Shown piece by piece: positions 17,621-25,605 of a stretch of DNA of 64,000 nucleotides. The notes beneath the pieces are model-generated. The model was given only the letters and a program-made list of their open reading frames with translations. It did not search any database and was not told the DNA's origin. A program made the translations under genes and the position numbers. The stretch is from Microbispora rosea (GTDB lineage Bacteria; Actinomycetota; Actinomycetes; Streptosporangiales; Streptosporangiaceae): positions 1-64,000 of the forward strand of contig NZ_FTNI01000016.1 of NCBI RefSeq assembly GCF_900156315.1, written 5' to 3'. The stretch's first letter is position 1. The number at the start of each line of letters is the position of its first letter.

Positions 17621-18462
17621 CCCCGACAGCGAGACGGACCGCGACCCGGACCGCGCTGCTGTGGGTCGCCCGGCACGCGCTGGCCATCGCGCTCGCGCTG
17701 ATGTTCCTCGGCCCGCTGGTGTTCATCGCGCTCACGGCCGTGATGACCGACCGCCAGGCGCTCACCTCCGACCTGTGGCCGCACACCTGGGACTGGGGCA
17801 ACTTCACCGAGATCTTCGAGAAGGCGCCGCTGCTGACCTGGATCCGCAACACGCTGCTCTACTCGGTGCTCGCCACCGCGTTCATGCTGGTGTCGTCGAT
17901 CCCCGTGGCGTACGCGCTGGCGCGGTTCCGCTTCCGCGGGCGGCGGCTGGCGTTCCTGCTGGTGATCACCACGATGATGCTGCCGCCGCAGGTCGTGGCG
18001 GTGCCGATCTACCTGATCTGGGCCCGCTTCCACCTGACCGGCACGCTGTGGCCGCTGATCCTGCCGATGCTGCTCGGCGACGCGTTCTCGATCTTCCTGC
18101 TGCGCCAGTTCCTCGTCACGATCCCGCGTGAATACTCCGACGCGGCGAAGGTCGACGGCTGCGGGGAGTTCCGCACGCTCGTGCGGGTGATCCTGCCGAT
18201 GGCCCGCCCGGCCATCGCCGCCGTCGCGCTCTTCCAGTTCTTCTACTGCTGGAACGACTACTACGGCCCCCTGCTGTACGCCGGGACCGACCTGGACAAC
18301 TGGACGCTGTCGCTGGGGCTCGCGGCGTTCCGGTCGGTGCACCGGGTGCAGTGGAACCTCACGATGGCCGCCACGCTGCTGGCCATGGCCCCGGTGATCG
18401 TCGTGTTCTTCTTCGCCCAGAAGGTCTTCATCGAGGGCGTCAAATTGACGGGAGTCAAATGA
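17617..18462 (+). CDS. csnG: ABC sugar transporter permease (CsnG-like, MalG type)
   Basis: This 281-residue MalG/UgpE-type permease is the partner of the preceding gene. It has about six transmembrane helices (first ALAIALALMFLGPLVFIALT) and an EAA loop (YSDAAKVDGCGEFRTLVRVI, then LPMARPA). GTG 17617 overlaps the csnF stop; its own stop overlaps the csnH start as ATGA. The longer frame open upstream of 17617 is a shadow of csnF. Confidence 0.92.
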   Translation: MTPTARRTATRTALLWVARHALAIALALMFLGPLVFIALTAVMTDRQALTSDLWPHTWDWGNFTEIFEKAPLLTWIRNTLLYSVLATAFMLVSSIPVAYALARFRFRGRRLAFLLVITTMMLPPQVVAVPIYLIWARFHLTGTLWPLILPMLLGDAFSIFLLRQFLVTIPREYSDAAKVDGCGEFRTLVRVILPMARPAIAAVALFQFFYCWNDYYGPLLYAGTDLDNWTLSLGLAAFRSVHRVQWNLTMAATLLAMAPVIVVFFFAQKVFIEGVKLTGVK

Positions 18463-19721
18463 AGCTGGCCGTTGTCGGGGGCGGTTCCACGTACACGCCG
18501 GAGCTGATCGACGGTTTCGCCCGTCTGCGCGGCGAGCTGCCGCTGTCGGAGATCGCGCTCGTCGACCCCGACGAGCACCGGCTCGCGACGGTCGCCGGGA
18601 TGGCCCGGCGGATGCTCGCCCGCGCCGGGCATCCCGCCGCGCTGACCACCGCCACCCGCGTGGAGGACGGCGTCGCCGGGGCAGCGGCGGTGCTGCTCCA
18701 GTTGCGCGTGGGCGGCCAGGCCGCCAGGAACGTCGACGAGACCCTGCCGCTGGAGTGCGGCTGCGTCGGCCAGGAGACCACCGGTGCCGGGGGGCTCGCC
18801 AAGGCCCTGCGGACCGTGCCGGTGGTGCTCGACATCGCCGAGAAGGTGCGCGCGCACGCCCCCGGCGCGTGGATCGTCGACTTCACCAACCCCGTCGGCA
18901 TCGTCACCCGGGCGCTGCTCGACGCCGGGCACCGGGCCATCGGGCTGTGCAACGTGGCCATCGGGTTCCAGCGCCGCTTCGCCGCCCTCCTCGGCGTGAC
19001 CCCCGAGCGGATCGCGCTGGGGCACGTCGGGCTCAACCACCTCACCTGGGAGCGGTCCGTGCTGCTCGACGGCGTGGACGTGCTGCCCCGCCTGCTGGAC
19101 GGGCACGGCGAGGACATCGCCGAGTCGGTCGGCCTGCCGGTGGAGCTGGTCCGCCACCTGCGCGCCGTGCCGTCGTACTACCTGCGGTACTTCTACGAGC
19201 ACGACCGGGTGGTGGCCGAGCAGCGGACCTCGCCGTCGCGGGCGGCCGAGGTCGCGGCGATGGAGTCCGCGCTGCTGGAGATGTACGCCGACCCGGCCGT
19301 GGACACCAAGCCCGACCTGCTCAACAGGCGCGGCGGCGCCTTCTATTCGGAGGCCGCCGTCGCCCTGGTCGCCTCGCTCATGGGCGACCGCGGGGACGTG
19401 CAGGTCGTCAACACCCGCAACGACGGCACACTGCCGTTCCTCGACGACGACGCGGTGATCGAGGTCCCGGCCGCCGTCGGAGCCGCCGGGGCCGTCCCGC
19501 TGCCCGTCGATCCCGTGGAGCCGCTGTATCGGGGCCTGATCGCCCACGTGTCGGCGTACGAGTCGCTCGCCCTGGAGGCGGCCCTGGACGGCGGCGAGGA
19601 CCGCGTCAGGGACGCCCTGCTGGCCCATCCGCTGGTCGGGCAGGCGTCCCTCGCCGGCGACCTCGCCGCGCGCCTCGTGGACGCCAACCGCGTCTTCCTG
19701 CCGTGGTCGGTGGCGCGGTGA
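18459..19721 (+). CDS. csnH: GH4-family NAD-dependent glycosidase (CsnH-like)
   Basis: This cytoplasmic glycoside hydrolase of family 4 (420 residues) should split imported, possibly phosphorylated, oligosaccharides by the unusual NAD+/Mn2+ redox-elimination mechanism. The N-terminal dinucleotide-binding loop is VVGGGSTYTPELIDGF. The family block VGGQAARNVDE, the metal-binding Cys in GLCNVAIGFQRRF, the metal-binding His in GLNHLTWE and NTRNDGTLPFLDDDAVIEVP are all present. It lies between the permease and kinase genes with four-base overlaps at each end. In this operon its substrate is most likely a glucosamine oligomer or its phosphate. GH4 members also include 6-phospho-beta-glucosidases and alpha-galactosidases, so specificity is inferred from context. 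Confidence 0.9.
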   Translation: MKLAVVGGGSTYTPELIDGFARLRGELPLSEIALVDPDEHRLATVAGMARRMLARAGHPAALTTATRVEDGVAGAAAVLLQLRVGGQAARNVDETLPLECGCVGQETTGAGGLAKALRTVPVVLDIAEKVRAHAPGAWIVDFTNPVGIVTRALLDAGHRAIGLCNVAIGFQRRFAALLGVTPERIALGHVGLNHLTWERSVLLDGVDVLPRLLDGHGEDIAESVGLPVELVRHLRAVPSYYLRYFYEHDRVVAEQRTSPSRAAEVAAMESALLEMYADPAVDTKPDLLNRRGGAFYSEAAVALVASLMGDRGDVQVVNTRNDGTLPFLDDDAVIEVPAAVGAAGAVPLPVDPVEPLYRGLIAHVSAYESLALEAALDGGEDRVRDALLAHPLVGQASLAGDLAARLVDANRVFLPWSVAR

Positions 19722-20809
19722 CCGCGCCTCGCACCGTGCTGGCGGTGGACGGCGGCAACAGCAAGACCGACGTCGCCCTCGTCCGCGAGGACGGCGCGGT
19801 GCTCGCCGCCGCGCGCGGGCCCGCGTTCCTGCCGCAGAGCGCCGGGGCCGAGGCCGCCGTCGACGTGATCGGCCGGACCGTGCGGCGCGCACTGGCAGGG
19901 CAGACCGGCCAGGCCGGCGAGGCCGCCGCGCCGCCGTACGCCGACCACGTCGCGGCGTACGTCGCGGGGGCGGACCTGCCGGTCGAGGAGGAACTGCTGC
20001 GGGCCGAGCTGCTGGCGCGCGGGTACGCCGCGAGCGTGGTCGTGGGCAACGACACCTTCGCCCTGCTGCGGGCCGGGTCGTCCACCGGATGGGGCGTGGC
20101 CGTCGTCTGCGGCGCCGGCATCAACGCGGTGGGGGTCTCCCCCACCGGGCGGGTCGCCCGGTTCCCCGCGCTCGGCCGCCTCAGCGGCGACTGGGGCGGC
20201 GGCCACCACCTGGGCGAGGAGGCCCTCTGGCACGCCGCGCGCGCCGAGGACGGCCGCGGCCCGGCGACCGCGCTGACCGACGTCGTGCGCGCCTGCTTCG
20301 GCACCGCCACGGTCGAGGAGGCCGTCGTCGGGCTGCACTTCGGCGACCTCGCGGCCGACCGGCTGCACGCGCTCGTGCCGCCCCTGCTCGCGGCCGCCGC
20401 CGACGGCGACGCGATCGCCGGGTCGCTGGTGGAGCGGCAGGCCGAGGAGATCGCGCTGCTCGGCGTCGTCGCCATGCGGCGGCTCGGCCTGCTCGCCGCG
20501 CCCTGCGAGGTCGTGCTCGGCGGCGGCGTGCTGACGGCCCGGCATCCCCTGCTGACGTCGCTGGTCGAGCGGCGCTACGCCGAGCGCGCGCCGCTCGCCC
20601 GGCTCGTCGTCGCCGGCGTGCCGCCGATCATGGGCGCCGCCCTGCTCGGCCTCGACCACCTCGGTGCGCCCCCCGAGGCGTACGCCCGGGTACGGGCGCA
20701 CTTCCTCCCAGAGGAAGACGGCCCAGAGGAAGACAGCCCGGAGGAAGACGGCCCTCAGCCCTCGGCGGCGTCCTCCTCCGGCTCCTTCTCGATCACCGGG
20801 GAGCGGTAG
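19718..20809 (+). CDS. csnK: BadF/BadG-type sugar kinase (CsnK-like)
   Basis: The 363-residue ATPase of the BadF/BadG/BcrA-NAGK fold probably phosphorylates glucosamine or its oligomers after uptake. The phosphate-1 loop (VLAVDGGNSKTDVALV), the adenosine-motif region (GWGVAVVCGAGINAVG) and the Gly-rich block RLSGDWGGGHHLGEE identify the family. GTG 19718 overlaps the csnH stop (GTGA). The C-terminus runs into an acidic tail with three copies of a five-residue unit (EEDGP, EEDSP, EEDGP). This tail overlaps the convergent Lrp gene by 55 bp, and whether it is needed is unclear. This is the last gene of the operon. Confidence 0.87.
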   Translation: MTAPRTVLAVDGGNSKTDVALVREDGAVLAAARGPAFLPQSAGAEAAVDVIGRTVRRALAGQTGQAGEAAAPPYADHVAAYVAGADLPVEEELLRAELLARGYAASVVVGNDTFALLRAGSSTGWGVAVVCGAGINAVGVSPTGRVARFPALGRLSGDWGGGHHLGEEALWHAARAEDGRGPATALTDVVRACFGTATVEEAVVGLHFGDLAADRLHALVPPLLAAAADGDAIAGSLVERQAEEIALLGVVAMRRLGLLAAPCEVVLGGGVLTARHPLLTSLVERRYAERAPLARLVVAGVPPIMGAALLGLDHLGAPPEAYARVRAHFLPEEDGPEEDSPEEDGPQPSAASSSGSFSITGER

Positions 20810-21228
20810 TCGTACGGCGTGCTGAGGACGACGGTCGTGCGCGTGCTGACGTTGGCCGAGGCGCGGATCTGCTGGAGGAGCTCCTCCAGCGCCAGAGGGG
20901 AGGCGACGCGAACCTTGAGAATGTAACTTTCATCACCCGCGACGCTGTGGCACGCCTCGATGGCGGTCAGATGGCTCAGCCGCTCCGGCGCGTCGTCCGG
21001 CGCGGAGGGGTCGATCGGCTTGATCGAGACGAACGCGGTCATCGGAAGACCGATCTCGTCGTAGTCCACGAGAGCGGCGTATCCGCGGATGACACCACGC
21101 TTTTCCAGCCTGCGTACCCGCTGGTGCACGGCGGAGACCGACAGCCCGGTCTCCTTGGCCAGATCGGTGAAGCTCATCCGGCCGTCAGTCGCCAGCAGGG
21201 TGACGATTCGGCGATCGATCTCCTCCAC
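20755..21228 (-). CDS. Lrp/AsnC-family transcriptional regulator
   Basis: The 157-residue regulator has an N-terminal winged HTH (MSFTDLAKETGLSVSAVHQRVRRLEKRGVI) and a C-terminal RAM effector domain (TAFVSIKPI, HSVAGDESYILKVRV, TRTTVVLSTPYDYRSP). It should form octamers or dimers that respond to an amino acid or related metabolite. GTG 21228 has no Shine-Dalgarno; TACCGT lies seven bases upstream, so leaderless translation is likely. An inverted repeat between this gene and the plus-strand gene at 21335 is a candidate operator. Its 3' end overlaps csnK by 55 bp on the opposite strand. Confidence 0.92.
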   Translation of the reverse strand: MEEIDRRIVTLLATDGRMSFTDLAKETGLSVSAVHQRVRRLEKRGVIRGYAALVDYDEIGLPMTAFVSIKPIDPSAPDDAPERLSHLTAIEACHSVAGDESYILKVRVASPLALEELLQQIRASANVSTRTTVVLSTPYDYRSPVIEKEPEEDAAEG

Positions 21229-21235
21229 CCCAGCA

Positions 21236-21241
21236 ACGGTA
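21236..21241 (-). promoter_or_regulatory. -10 element TACCGT of the Lrp-type gene
   Basis: TACCGT on the minus strand is separated by seven bases from GTG 21228, the spacing expected for a leaderless transcript. Confidence 0.5.
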
Positions 21242-21269
21242 GCGCCGCCCGCGACTGTCTCGTCCCTAA

Positions 21270-21289
21270 GCCACCGAATTGTCGGTGGC
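21270..21289. promoter_or_regulatory. Inverted repeat, candidate Lrp operator
   Basis: GCCACCGA (21270-21277) and TCGGTGGC (21282-21289) are perfect 8-bp arms around ATTG. It is placed between the Lrp start (21228) and the divergent gene at 21335, so one site could control both. Confidence 0.5.
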
Positions 21290-21334
21290 CCTGGCTAGCT
21301 TGCGATCATCATCGCCGAGACCGGAGGTCGACTG

Positions 21335-21631
21335 ATGTATCGACAGGGTGACGTGTTGATCGTGCCCGTGACGGAGGAGTCGGCACCCCGCGGGCTTCGC
21401 CCGGTGCCGCGCGACCCGCGCGGGCGGCTGGTACTGGCGGAGGGCGAGGCGACCGGGCACTGCCACGCGATCCCGGGCCCGGGAACGCTGTACCCCGGTT
21501 TCCTGCACCTGCCCGCGGGCGGACGCCTCGTCCACGAGGAGCACGACCCGATCTCGCTGCCGAAGGGCTGGTTCCGGGTGATCCGTCAGCGGGAGTACGT
21601 GCCGGGCTCGTTCCGGACGGTGGCCGACTGA
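21335..21631 (+). CDS. Conserved 98-residue protein of unknown function, partner of the DUF6745 gene
   Basis: I know no function for this family. The sequence (MYRQGDVLIVPV, LVLAEGEATGHCHAI, LVHEEHDPISLPKGWFRVIRQREYVPG) looks like a small beta-barrel with several conserved His residues (GHCHAI, VHEEHD), possibly a metal or nucleotide site. ATG 21335 has GGAGG six bases upstream. Its stop overlaps the next start as TGATG, so it is translated together with the DUF6745 gene. I have seen this pairing in other genomes but cannot cite a study. Confidence 0.7.
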   Translation: MYRQGDVLIVPVTEESAPRGLRPVPRDPRGRLVLAEGEATGHCHAIPGPGTLYPGFLHLPAGGRLVHEEHDPISLPKGWFRVIRQREYVPGSFRTVAD

Positions 21632-22707
21632 TGGGCCGACTGATGGGCCGGCCGGCTGAGACGCTGGCCTGGGAGCAGGTGGCCTTCGCCACCGGCGAAG
21701 GGGACCACGACGAGGCGTCGGCGGGAGTGCGGCTGGCCTACCGCGAGGCGGGCCTGCGCGAGCCCGAGGTGATCGTACGGCTGGCCTCCCCCGCCGCCGG
21801 GGCGATCGCGGCGGTGTGGCTGCTCGGCACCGACGAGGTCCGGGCGGCGATGGAGGAGATCGGCTTCGGGCGGCTGCGGGCCCTCGACGGCATCGACCCC
21901 GGGTCCTCGGTGCGCTACGAGGTCCGCACCGTGCCCTGGGAGAGCGCCAGGGCGGAGGCGAGCGCCGAGGCCGGACCGGCGGGCTGGGCCCGGTTGTGGG
22001 AGGAGACGGGCGGTCGGCTGTGGCCGCGAGTCGACCGGCTGGTCACCGAGATCCGCGGGGCGATCGGCGACCTCGGCGGCGACGTCCTGCGCCAGGCGAC
22101 CCTCGACGCGGTGCTCGGCCAGCACGACGCGCCCTGGCTGTCGGCCTTCGACGGGCTGGAGGGTCTCAAGCGGGCCGCGCGGCACACGGGCTGGTGGTGG
22201 CCGTACGAGCGGGTCGCGATCGTCACCGACCGGCCGGTGGAGCTGCACCTGGACGACGCGGGACGGCTGCACTCGAATTTCGGCTCCGGCGCCGAGCGCC
22301 CGGCCCTGTCGTACGCCGACGGCTTCGCGCTGCACGCCTGGCACGGGATGCCGGTCCCCGCGGGGTTCGGCGCGACCATGGCCGCGCTCACCCCTGAGCG
22401 CATCCGTGCCGAGGAGAACGCCGAGCTACGCCGGGTCATGCTGGAGCATTTCGGCCTCGACCGCTACCTCGCCGAGTCGGGCGCCCGGCCGCGGCACTTC
22501 GACGAGACCGGCGTCCTGTGGCGGATCGACCTGCCGGGCGACGAGCCGGTGGTGATGGTCGAGGTGGTCAACTCGACGCCGGAGCCGGACGGCACCCGGC
22601 GCACCTACTTCCTGCGGGTCCCGCCGTGGGTGACCAGGGCCCGCGAGGGGGTGGCGTGGACCTTCGGCGTACGTGAGGAGGACTACCGCCCCGAGCGGGA
22701 GACCTGA
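21631..22707 (+). CDS. DUF6745 domain protein
   Basis: The 358-residue cytoplasmic protein carries a DUF6745-type C-terminal region. This includes WWWPYERVAIVTDRPVELHL, DDAGRLHSN, PALSYADGFALHAWHGMPVP and HFDETGVLWRIDL, a pattern of short beta motifs with conserved Trp/His. Function is unknown. A duplicated 12-bp unit (GCCGACTGATGG, twice) creates two in-frame ATG starts, 21631 and 21643; the first overlaps the upstream stop (TGATG). The 3' end overlaps the convergent radical SAM gene at 22683 by 25 bp. It may or may not be functionally linked to the STM4011-4015 operon. Confidence 0.75.
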   Translation: MGRLMGRPAETLAWEQVAFATGEGDHDEASAGVRLAYREAGLREPEVIVRLASPAAGAIAAVWLLGTDEVRAAMEEIGFGRLRALDGIDPGSSVRYEVRTVPWESARAEASAEAGPAGWARLWEETGGRLWPRVDRLVTEIRGAIGDLGGDVLRQATLDAVLGQHDAPWLSAFDGLEGLKRAARHTGWWWPYERVAIVTDRPVELHLDDAGRLHSNFGSGAERPALSYADGFALHAWHGMPVPAGFGATMAALTPERIRAEENAELRRVMLEHFGLDRYLAESGARPRHFDETGVLWRIDLPGDEPVVMVEVVNSTPEPDGTRRTYFLRVPPWVTRAREGVAWTFGVREEDYRPERET

Positions 22708-23546
22708 TCCCCGGCGGCGTTCCAGGCGGCGGGGACGCGTTCCAGCACACCTCCCGCGAAGACGTCGTAGAGGCCGAGGGGCTCCAGGTGGACGTATCCG
22801 ATGTGGCAGTCGCAGACGGGCAGCGGGCAGGCGCGGGGCCGCAGGGCGGGCCGGTAGGAGCCGTCGTAGAGGTTGCCCAGGACCTCGGGCACGAAGTGGC
22901 AGCGCCTGACCGTCCCGTCGCCGTCCACCGAGATCACGCTGTCCCCCGTACGGCACGGCAGGCCCAGGCTGCGGTGCGCGTGCCGGCTGTGGCCGAACAG
23001 CGGGTCGATCGCCGTCCACTCGGCCGCCTCGGCGTCGCTGTAGACCCGGCCCTCCTGCGCGTTGACCCACAGATAGGTCTCGGGCGGCAGGTCCGCCCGG
23101 AGCCTGCGGGCGTCCGCCAGATGCGCGGGGGCGCCGACGATGCCGACGCTGTGCCGTACGGGCAGCGAGCGGACCTTGGGCAGGAATCGCTCGTAGGGCA
23201 CCTGGGTGGGGTGGTAGGTCACCCACAGCGCCGCCCGGTCCGAGGCCTCCGCGAGCCAGCCGGTGCGGCAGCTCAGGTTCGTCTGGATGGCCACCCGGCG
23301 CACGTTGCCGAGCCAGGACAGCCGCACCATCGCCTCGCGATACCAGGACCGCACCAGTCCCTCGCCCCACGGGGTGAACAGCACGGAGATCTCGGCGTCC
23401 TGGGCCGCCACCCACGCCGTGAACCGCTCCAGGGCAGCCCGGTCGGCGCGCAGTTGTTCTGGGGCGTCCCTGCGCTTGGCGAACGGGCAGTAGCCGCAGT
23501 CGTAGTCGCAGCTCGCCAGCGGCCCCCGATAAAGGATGCTCAGCAC
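22683..23546 (-). CDS. STM4011-family radical SAM protein
   Basis: The radical SAM enzyme is 287 residues long, with the CX3CX2C iron-sulfur motif at Cys13, Cys17 and Cys20 (SCDYDCGYCPFAKRRD). The rest of the core follows (ISVLFTPWGEGLVRS, VAIQTNLSC, WVTYHPTQVPYERFL). More Cys residues cluster near the C-terminus (RRCHFVPEVLGN, then RACPLPVCDCHIGYVHL), suggesting an auxiliary cluster of SPASM or similar type. The reaction is unknown. GTG 23546 overlaps the end of the STM4012 gene by 7 bp. It is the last gene of the six-gene operon and overlaps the convergent DUF6745 gene by 25 bp. Confidence 0.88.
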   Translation of the reverse strand: MLSILYRGPLASCDYDCGYCPFAKRRDAPEQLRADRAALERFTAWVAAQDAEISVLFTPWGEGLVRSWYREAMVRLSWLGNVRRVAIQTNLSCRTGWLAEASDRAALWVTYHPTQVPYERFLPKVRSLPVRHSVGIVGAPAHLADARRLRADLPPETYLWVNAQEGRVYSDAEAAEWTAIDPLFGHSRHAHRSLGLPCRTGDSVISVDGDGTVRRCHFVPEVLGNLYDGSYRPALRPRACPLPVCDCHIGYVHLEPLGLYDVFAGGVLERVPAAWNAAGDQVSRSGR

Positions 23547-24817
23547 GCGGCGTATCCCTCCATGAGGGCCCTCACGCGGGGCGAGAACAGCGCGGGGCCG
23601 ATGGCGTCGGAGTGGGCGAGCCCGTCGGCGGTCGGGCGCACGGCGGACGCGTCCGCCGTCAGCCAGTCCGGAAAGAGGTCCAGCAGGGGGAAGTCGTCGA
23701 GCACGTCGCTGCCGAACCTGGACCGGTAGAGATTCCGCGACAGCCCCTCGGTCCGCAGCAGCGACTGGATGAGATGCCGTCTCCTGCGCTCCTCCTCGTC
23801 CAGGGCGAACCCCACGTTGGCCACGCCGAAGTCGTCGCGCCGCACGTAGTCGTCGATGATCGCCCGCACGTGGCGGGCTCCGACCGCGTACTCGAAGGAG
23901 TGGTGCAGGGCGCTCGTGTACGACCGGGCCCCGCAGCCGAGGCCGACCATGCCGTCGGTCTGGCAGCAGTAATCCGTGGACGCCGTCGTGTCGGGCGGCC
24001 CGGGCAGCCGGAACATCCGCATGGACACCTGTTCGTAGCCCGCGTCGAGCAGGTGGTCGCGGCCCAGGCGGTACAGCTCCATCCGCTGGTCGTCCCAGGC
24101 GCGGTCCTGCCTGCCCAGCCCCGTGAGAGGCCGGACGTACAGCGGGTAGAGGTACAGCTCCTCCGGCCGCCACGCCAGGGCCGCGTCCAGGGAGTAGCGC
24201 CACGACTCCGGCGTCTGCCCGTCGATGCCGTAGATCAGGTCGATGTTGAGGGTCGCGATGCCCGACGCCCGGATCGCGTCGAGCGCGGCGTCCACCTCCG
24301 CGCGCCTCTGCGGCCGTACGGCCGCGCGGGCCTCGGCGTCCACGAAGCTCTGCACGCCGATCGAGATCCGGCTCGCGCCCCGCTCGGCCAGCACGGCGAG
24401 ACGGTCCGGCGTGGCGGTGGCCGGGGAGGTCTCCACCGACAGCGGGATCTCCCGCAGGCCGACGCCCATCGCCCGCTCGGTGAGATCGAACAGGCGGGTC
24501 AGCTCCCAGGGGTCAAGGTAGGTGGGCGTGCCGCCGCCGAAGGCCGCGGTCGTGAAGCTCGGCCCGTCCAGGGCGGCCCGTACGGCTCGCGCCTGCCGCT
24601 CCAGGGTGTCCAGGTAGGCCGTGGTGAGACCCTCCGGAGCGCCCGTGCGGGTGAACAGGTTGCAGAACCCGCACCGCATCTCGCAGAACGGGATGTGGAC
24701 GTACAGCGCGCCCGCCTGCTCCCCCGCCCAAACCTCGCTCAGGGCCGGGCGCGGATCGAGCGGCCGGTAGGCGGTCTTGTGCGGGTAGGCGTAGACGTAT
24801 CCCTCGTAAGGCGTCAA
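23540..24817 (-). CDS. STM4012-family radical SAM protein (HemN-like)
   Basis: This 425-residue protein resembles the HemN/HemW coproporphyrinogen-dehydrogenase fold. It has the CX3CX2C motif at Cys45, Cys49 and Cys52 in YVHIPFCEMRCGFCNLFTR. It also has FGGGTPTYLDPWEL, ISIGVQSFVDAE and NIDLIYGIDGQTPESW. A DTTASTDYCCQTDGMVGLGCG segment, written here as STDYCCQTDG and GLGCGARSYTS, matches the HemN-type C-terminal half. The start must be TTG 24817 (MTPYEGYVYAYPHKTAYRPL), overlapping the preceding stop by four bases. Frames open further upstream belong to the hydrolase gene. Function is unknown; HemN resemblance does not imply haem synthesis. Confidence 0.87.
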   Translation of the reverse strand: MTPYEGYVYAYPHKTAYRPLDPRPALSEVWAGEQAGALYVHIPFCEMRCGFCNLFTRTGAPEGLTTAYLDTLERQARAVRAALDGPSFTTAAFGGGTPTYLDPWELTRLFDLTERAMGVGLREIPLSVETSPATATPDRLAVLAERGASRISIGVQSFVDAEARAAVRPQRRAEVDAALDAIRASGIATLNIDLIYGIDGQTPESWRYSLDAALAWRPEELYLYPLYVRPLTGLGRQDRAWDDQRMELYRLGRDHLLDAGYEQVSMRMFRLPGPPDTTASTDYCCQTDGMVGLGCGARSYTSALHHSFEYAVGARHVRAIIDDYVRRDDFGVANVGFALDEEERRRRHLIQSLLRTEGLSRNLYRSRFGSDVLDDFPLLDLFPDWLTADASAVRPTADGLAHSDAIGPALFSPRVRALMEGYAAC

Positions 24818-25605
24818 TCGTGCTCCCCGTCGGGGTGATCCAGGATGAACTCGGCGTAGGGCACCGTCCAGACGACCTCGTGGCCGATCCGGTGGCCGAC
24901 GTGCCCGTCCTCGCCGTACGCCGTCCCGTGATCGGAGCAGACGATGACGAGGCAGGGCCGGCGCATCAGCGCGTACAGCCTGCCGATGTGCCGGTCGACG
25001 TATTCGAGCGCCGCGGCGTGGGTGGCCGGGCCGTCCCGGGTCGCGCCGGGAAGGTGGAAGTGGTTGGGCTGGTGCAGCGCCGACACGTTGACGAACAGGA
25101 ATACCGGCCGGTCCCGCCGGGCCAGCGCCTCCTCGGCGCGGTCGATTTGCCGTTCCAGCGAGTGGGGGCCGGTCACCCCGAACTCCGGCTCCCAGTGGCT
25201 CTCCGCGAACAGCCCGGGCAGGGCCGCGCCCAGCGGGGTCAGCTTGTTGAAGAACCCGACCCCGCCGATGCACACCGTGTGGTAGCCGGCGCCGGCGAGC
25301 CCGGCCGGCAGGTCGGGCGCGTCGAACACCCAGGTGCCCGCCCCGGTCGTCTCGCTGCCGGGGAAGGTGGCGGCGAACAGGCGCGGGTGCGGCCCCGGCG
25401 TGACCGGCGTGGGCAGGAACCCCGCGAAGATCGCCGCGTGCGCGGCGTAGGTGAAGCTGCCGGGGCTGTGCCGCCGCTCCCACCTGCGGCCGCCGGGCAG
25501 CAGGCCGGGCAGCCGCCCGGCGTCGGCCAGCTCGGCCGCGACGTCGTAGCGGAGCGTGTCGAGCGTGACCAGGAGGATGTCGTGGGTTCCCACGACCTCG
25601 TTCAT
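24814..25605 (-). CDS. STM4013/SEN3800-family hydrolase (alkaline phosphatase/sulfatase fold)
   Basis: The 263-residue cytoplasmic protein of the alkaline-phosphatase superfamily shows an N-terminal metal-ligand strand (ILLVTLDTLRYD), a SPGSFTYAAHAAIFAG stretch where the nucleophile would lie, and the C-terminal metal site (VIVCSDHGTAYGEDGHVGHR). Whether it cleaves a phosphate or sulfate ester is not known. ATG 25605 overlaps the STM4014 stop (ATGA); ATG 25611 is a second possibility. No signal peptide is present, so its substrate is presumably intracellular. Confidence 0.87.
   Translation of the reverse strand: MNEVVGTHDILLVTLDTLRYDVAAELADAGRLPGLLPGGRRWERRHSPGSFTYAAHAAIFAGFLPTPVTPGPHPRLFAATFPGSETTGAGTWVFDAPDLPAGLAGAGYHTVCIGGVGFFNKLTPLGAALPGLFAESHWEPEFGVTGPHSLERQIDRAEEALARRDRPVFLFVNVSALHQPNHFHLPGATRDGPATHAAALEYVDRHIGRLYALMRRPCLVIVCSDHGTAYGEDGHVGHRIGHEVVWTVPYAEFILDHPDGEHD

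Noticed and set aside
23540-24817. Annotating the HemN-like radical SAM protein as coproporphyrinogen dehydrogenase
   Set aside because: The gene context is the STM4011-4015 set and not haem synthesis; fold similarity alone does not give the reaction.
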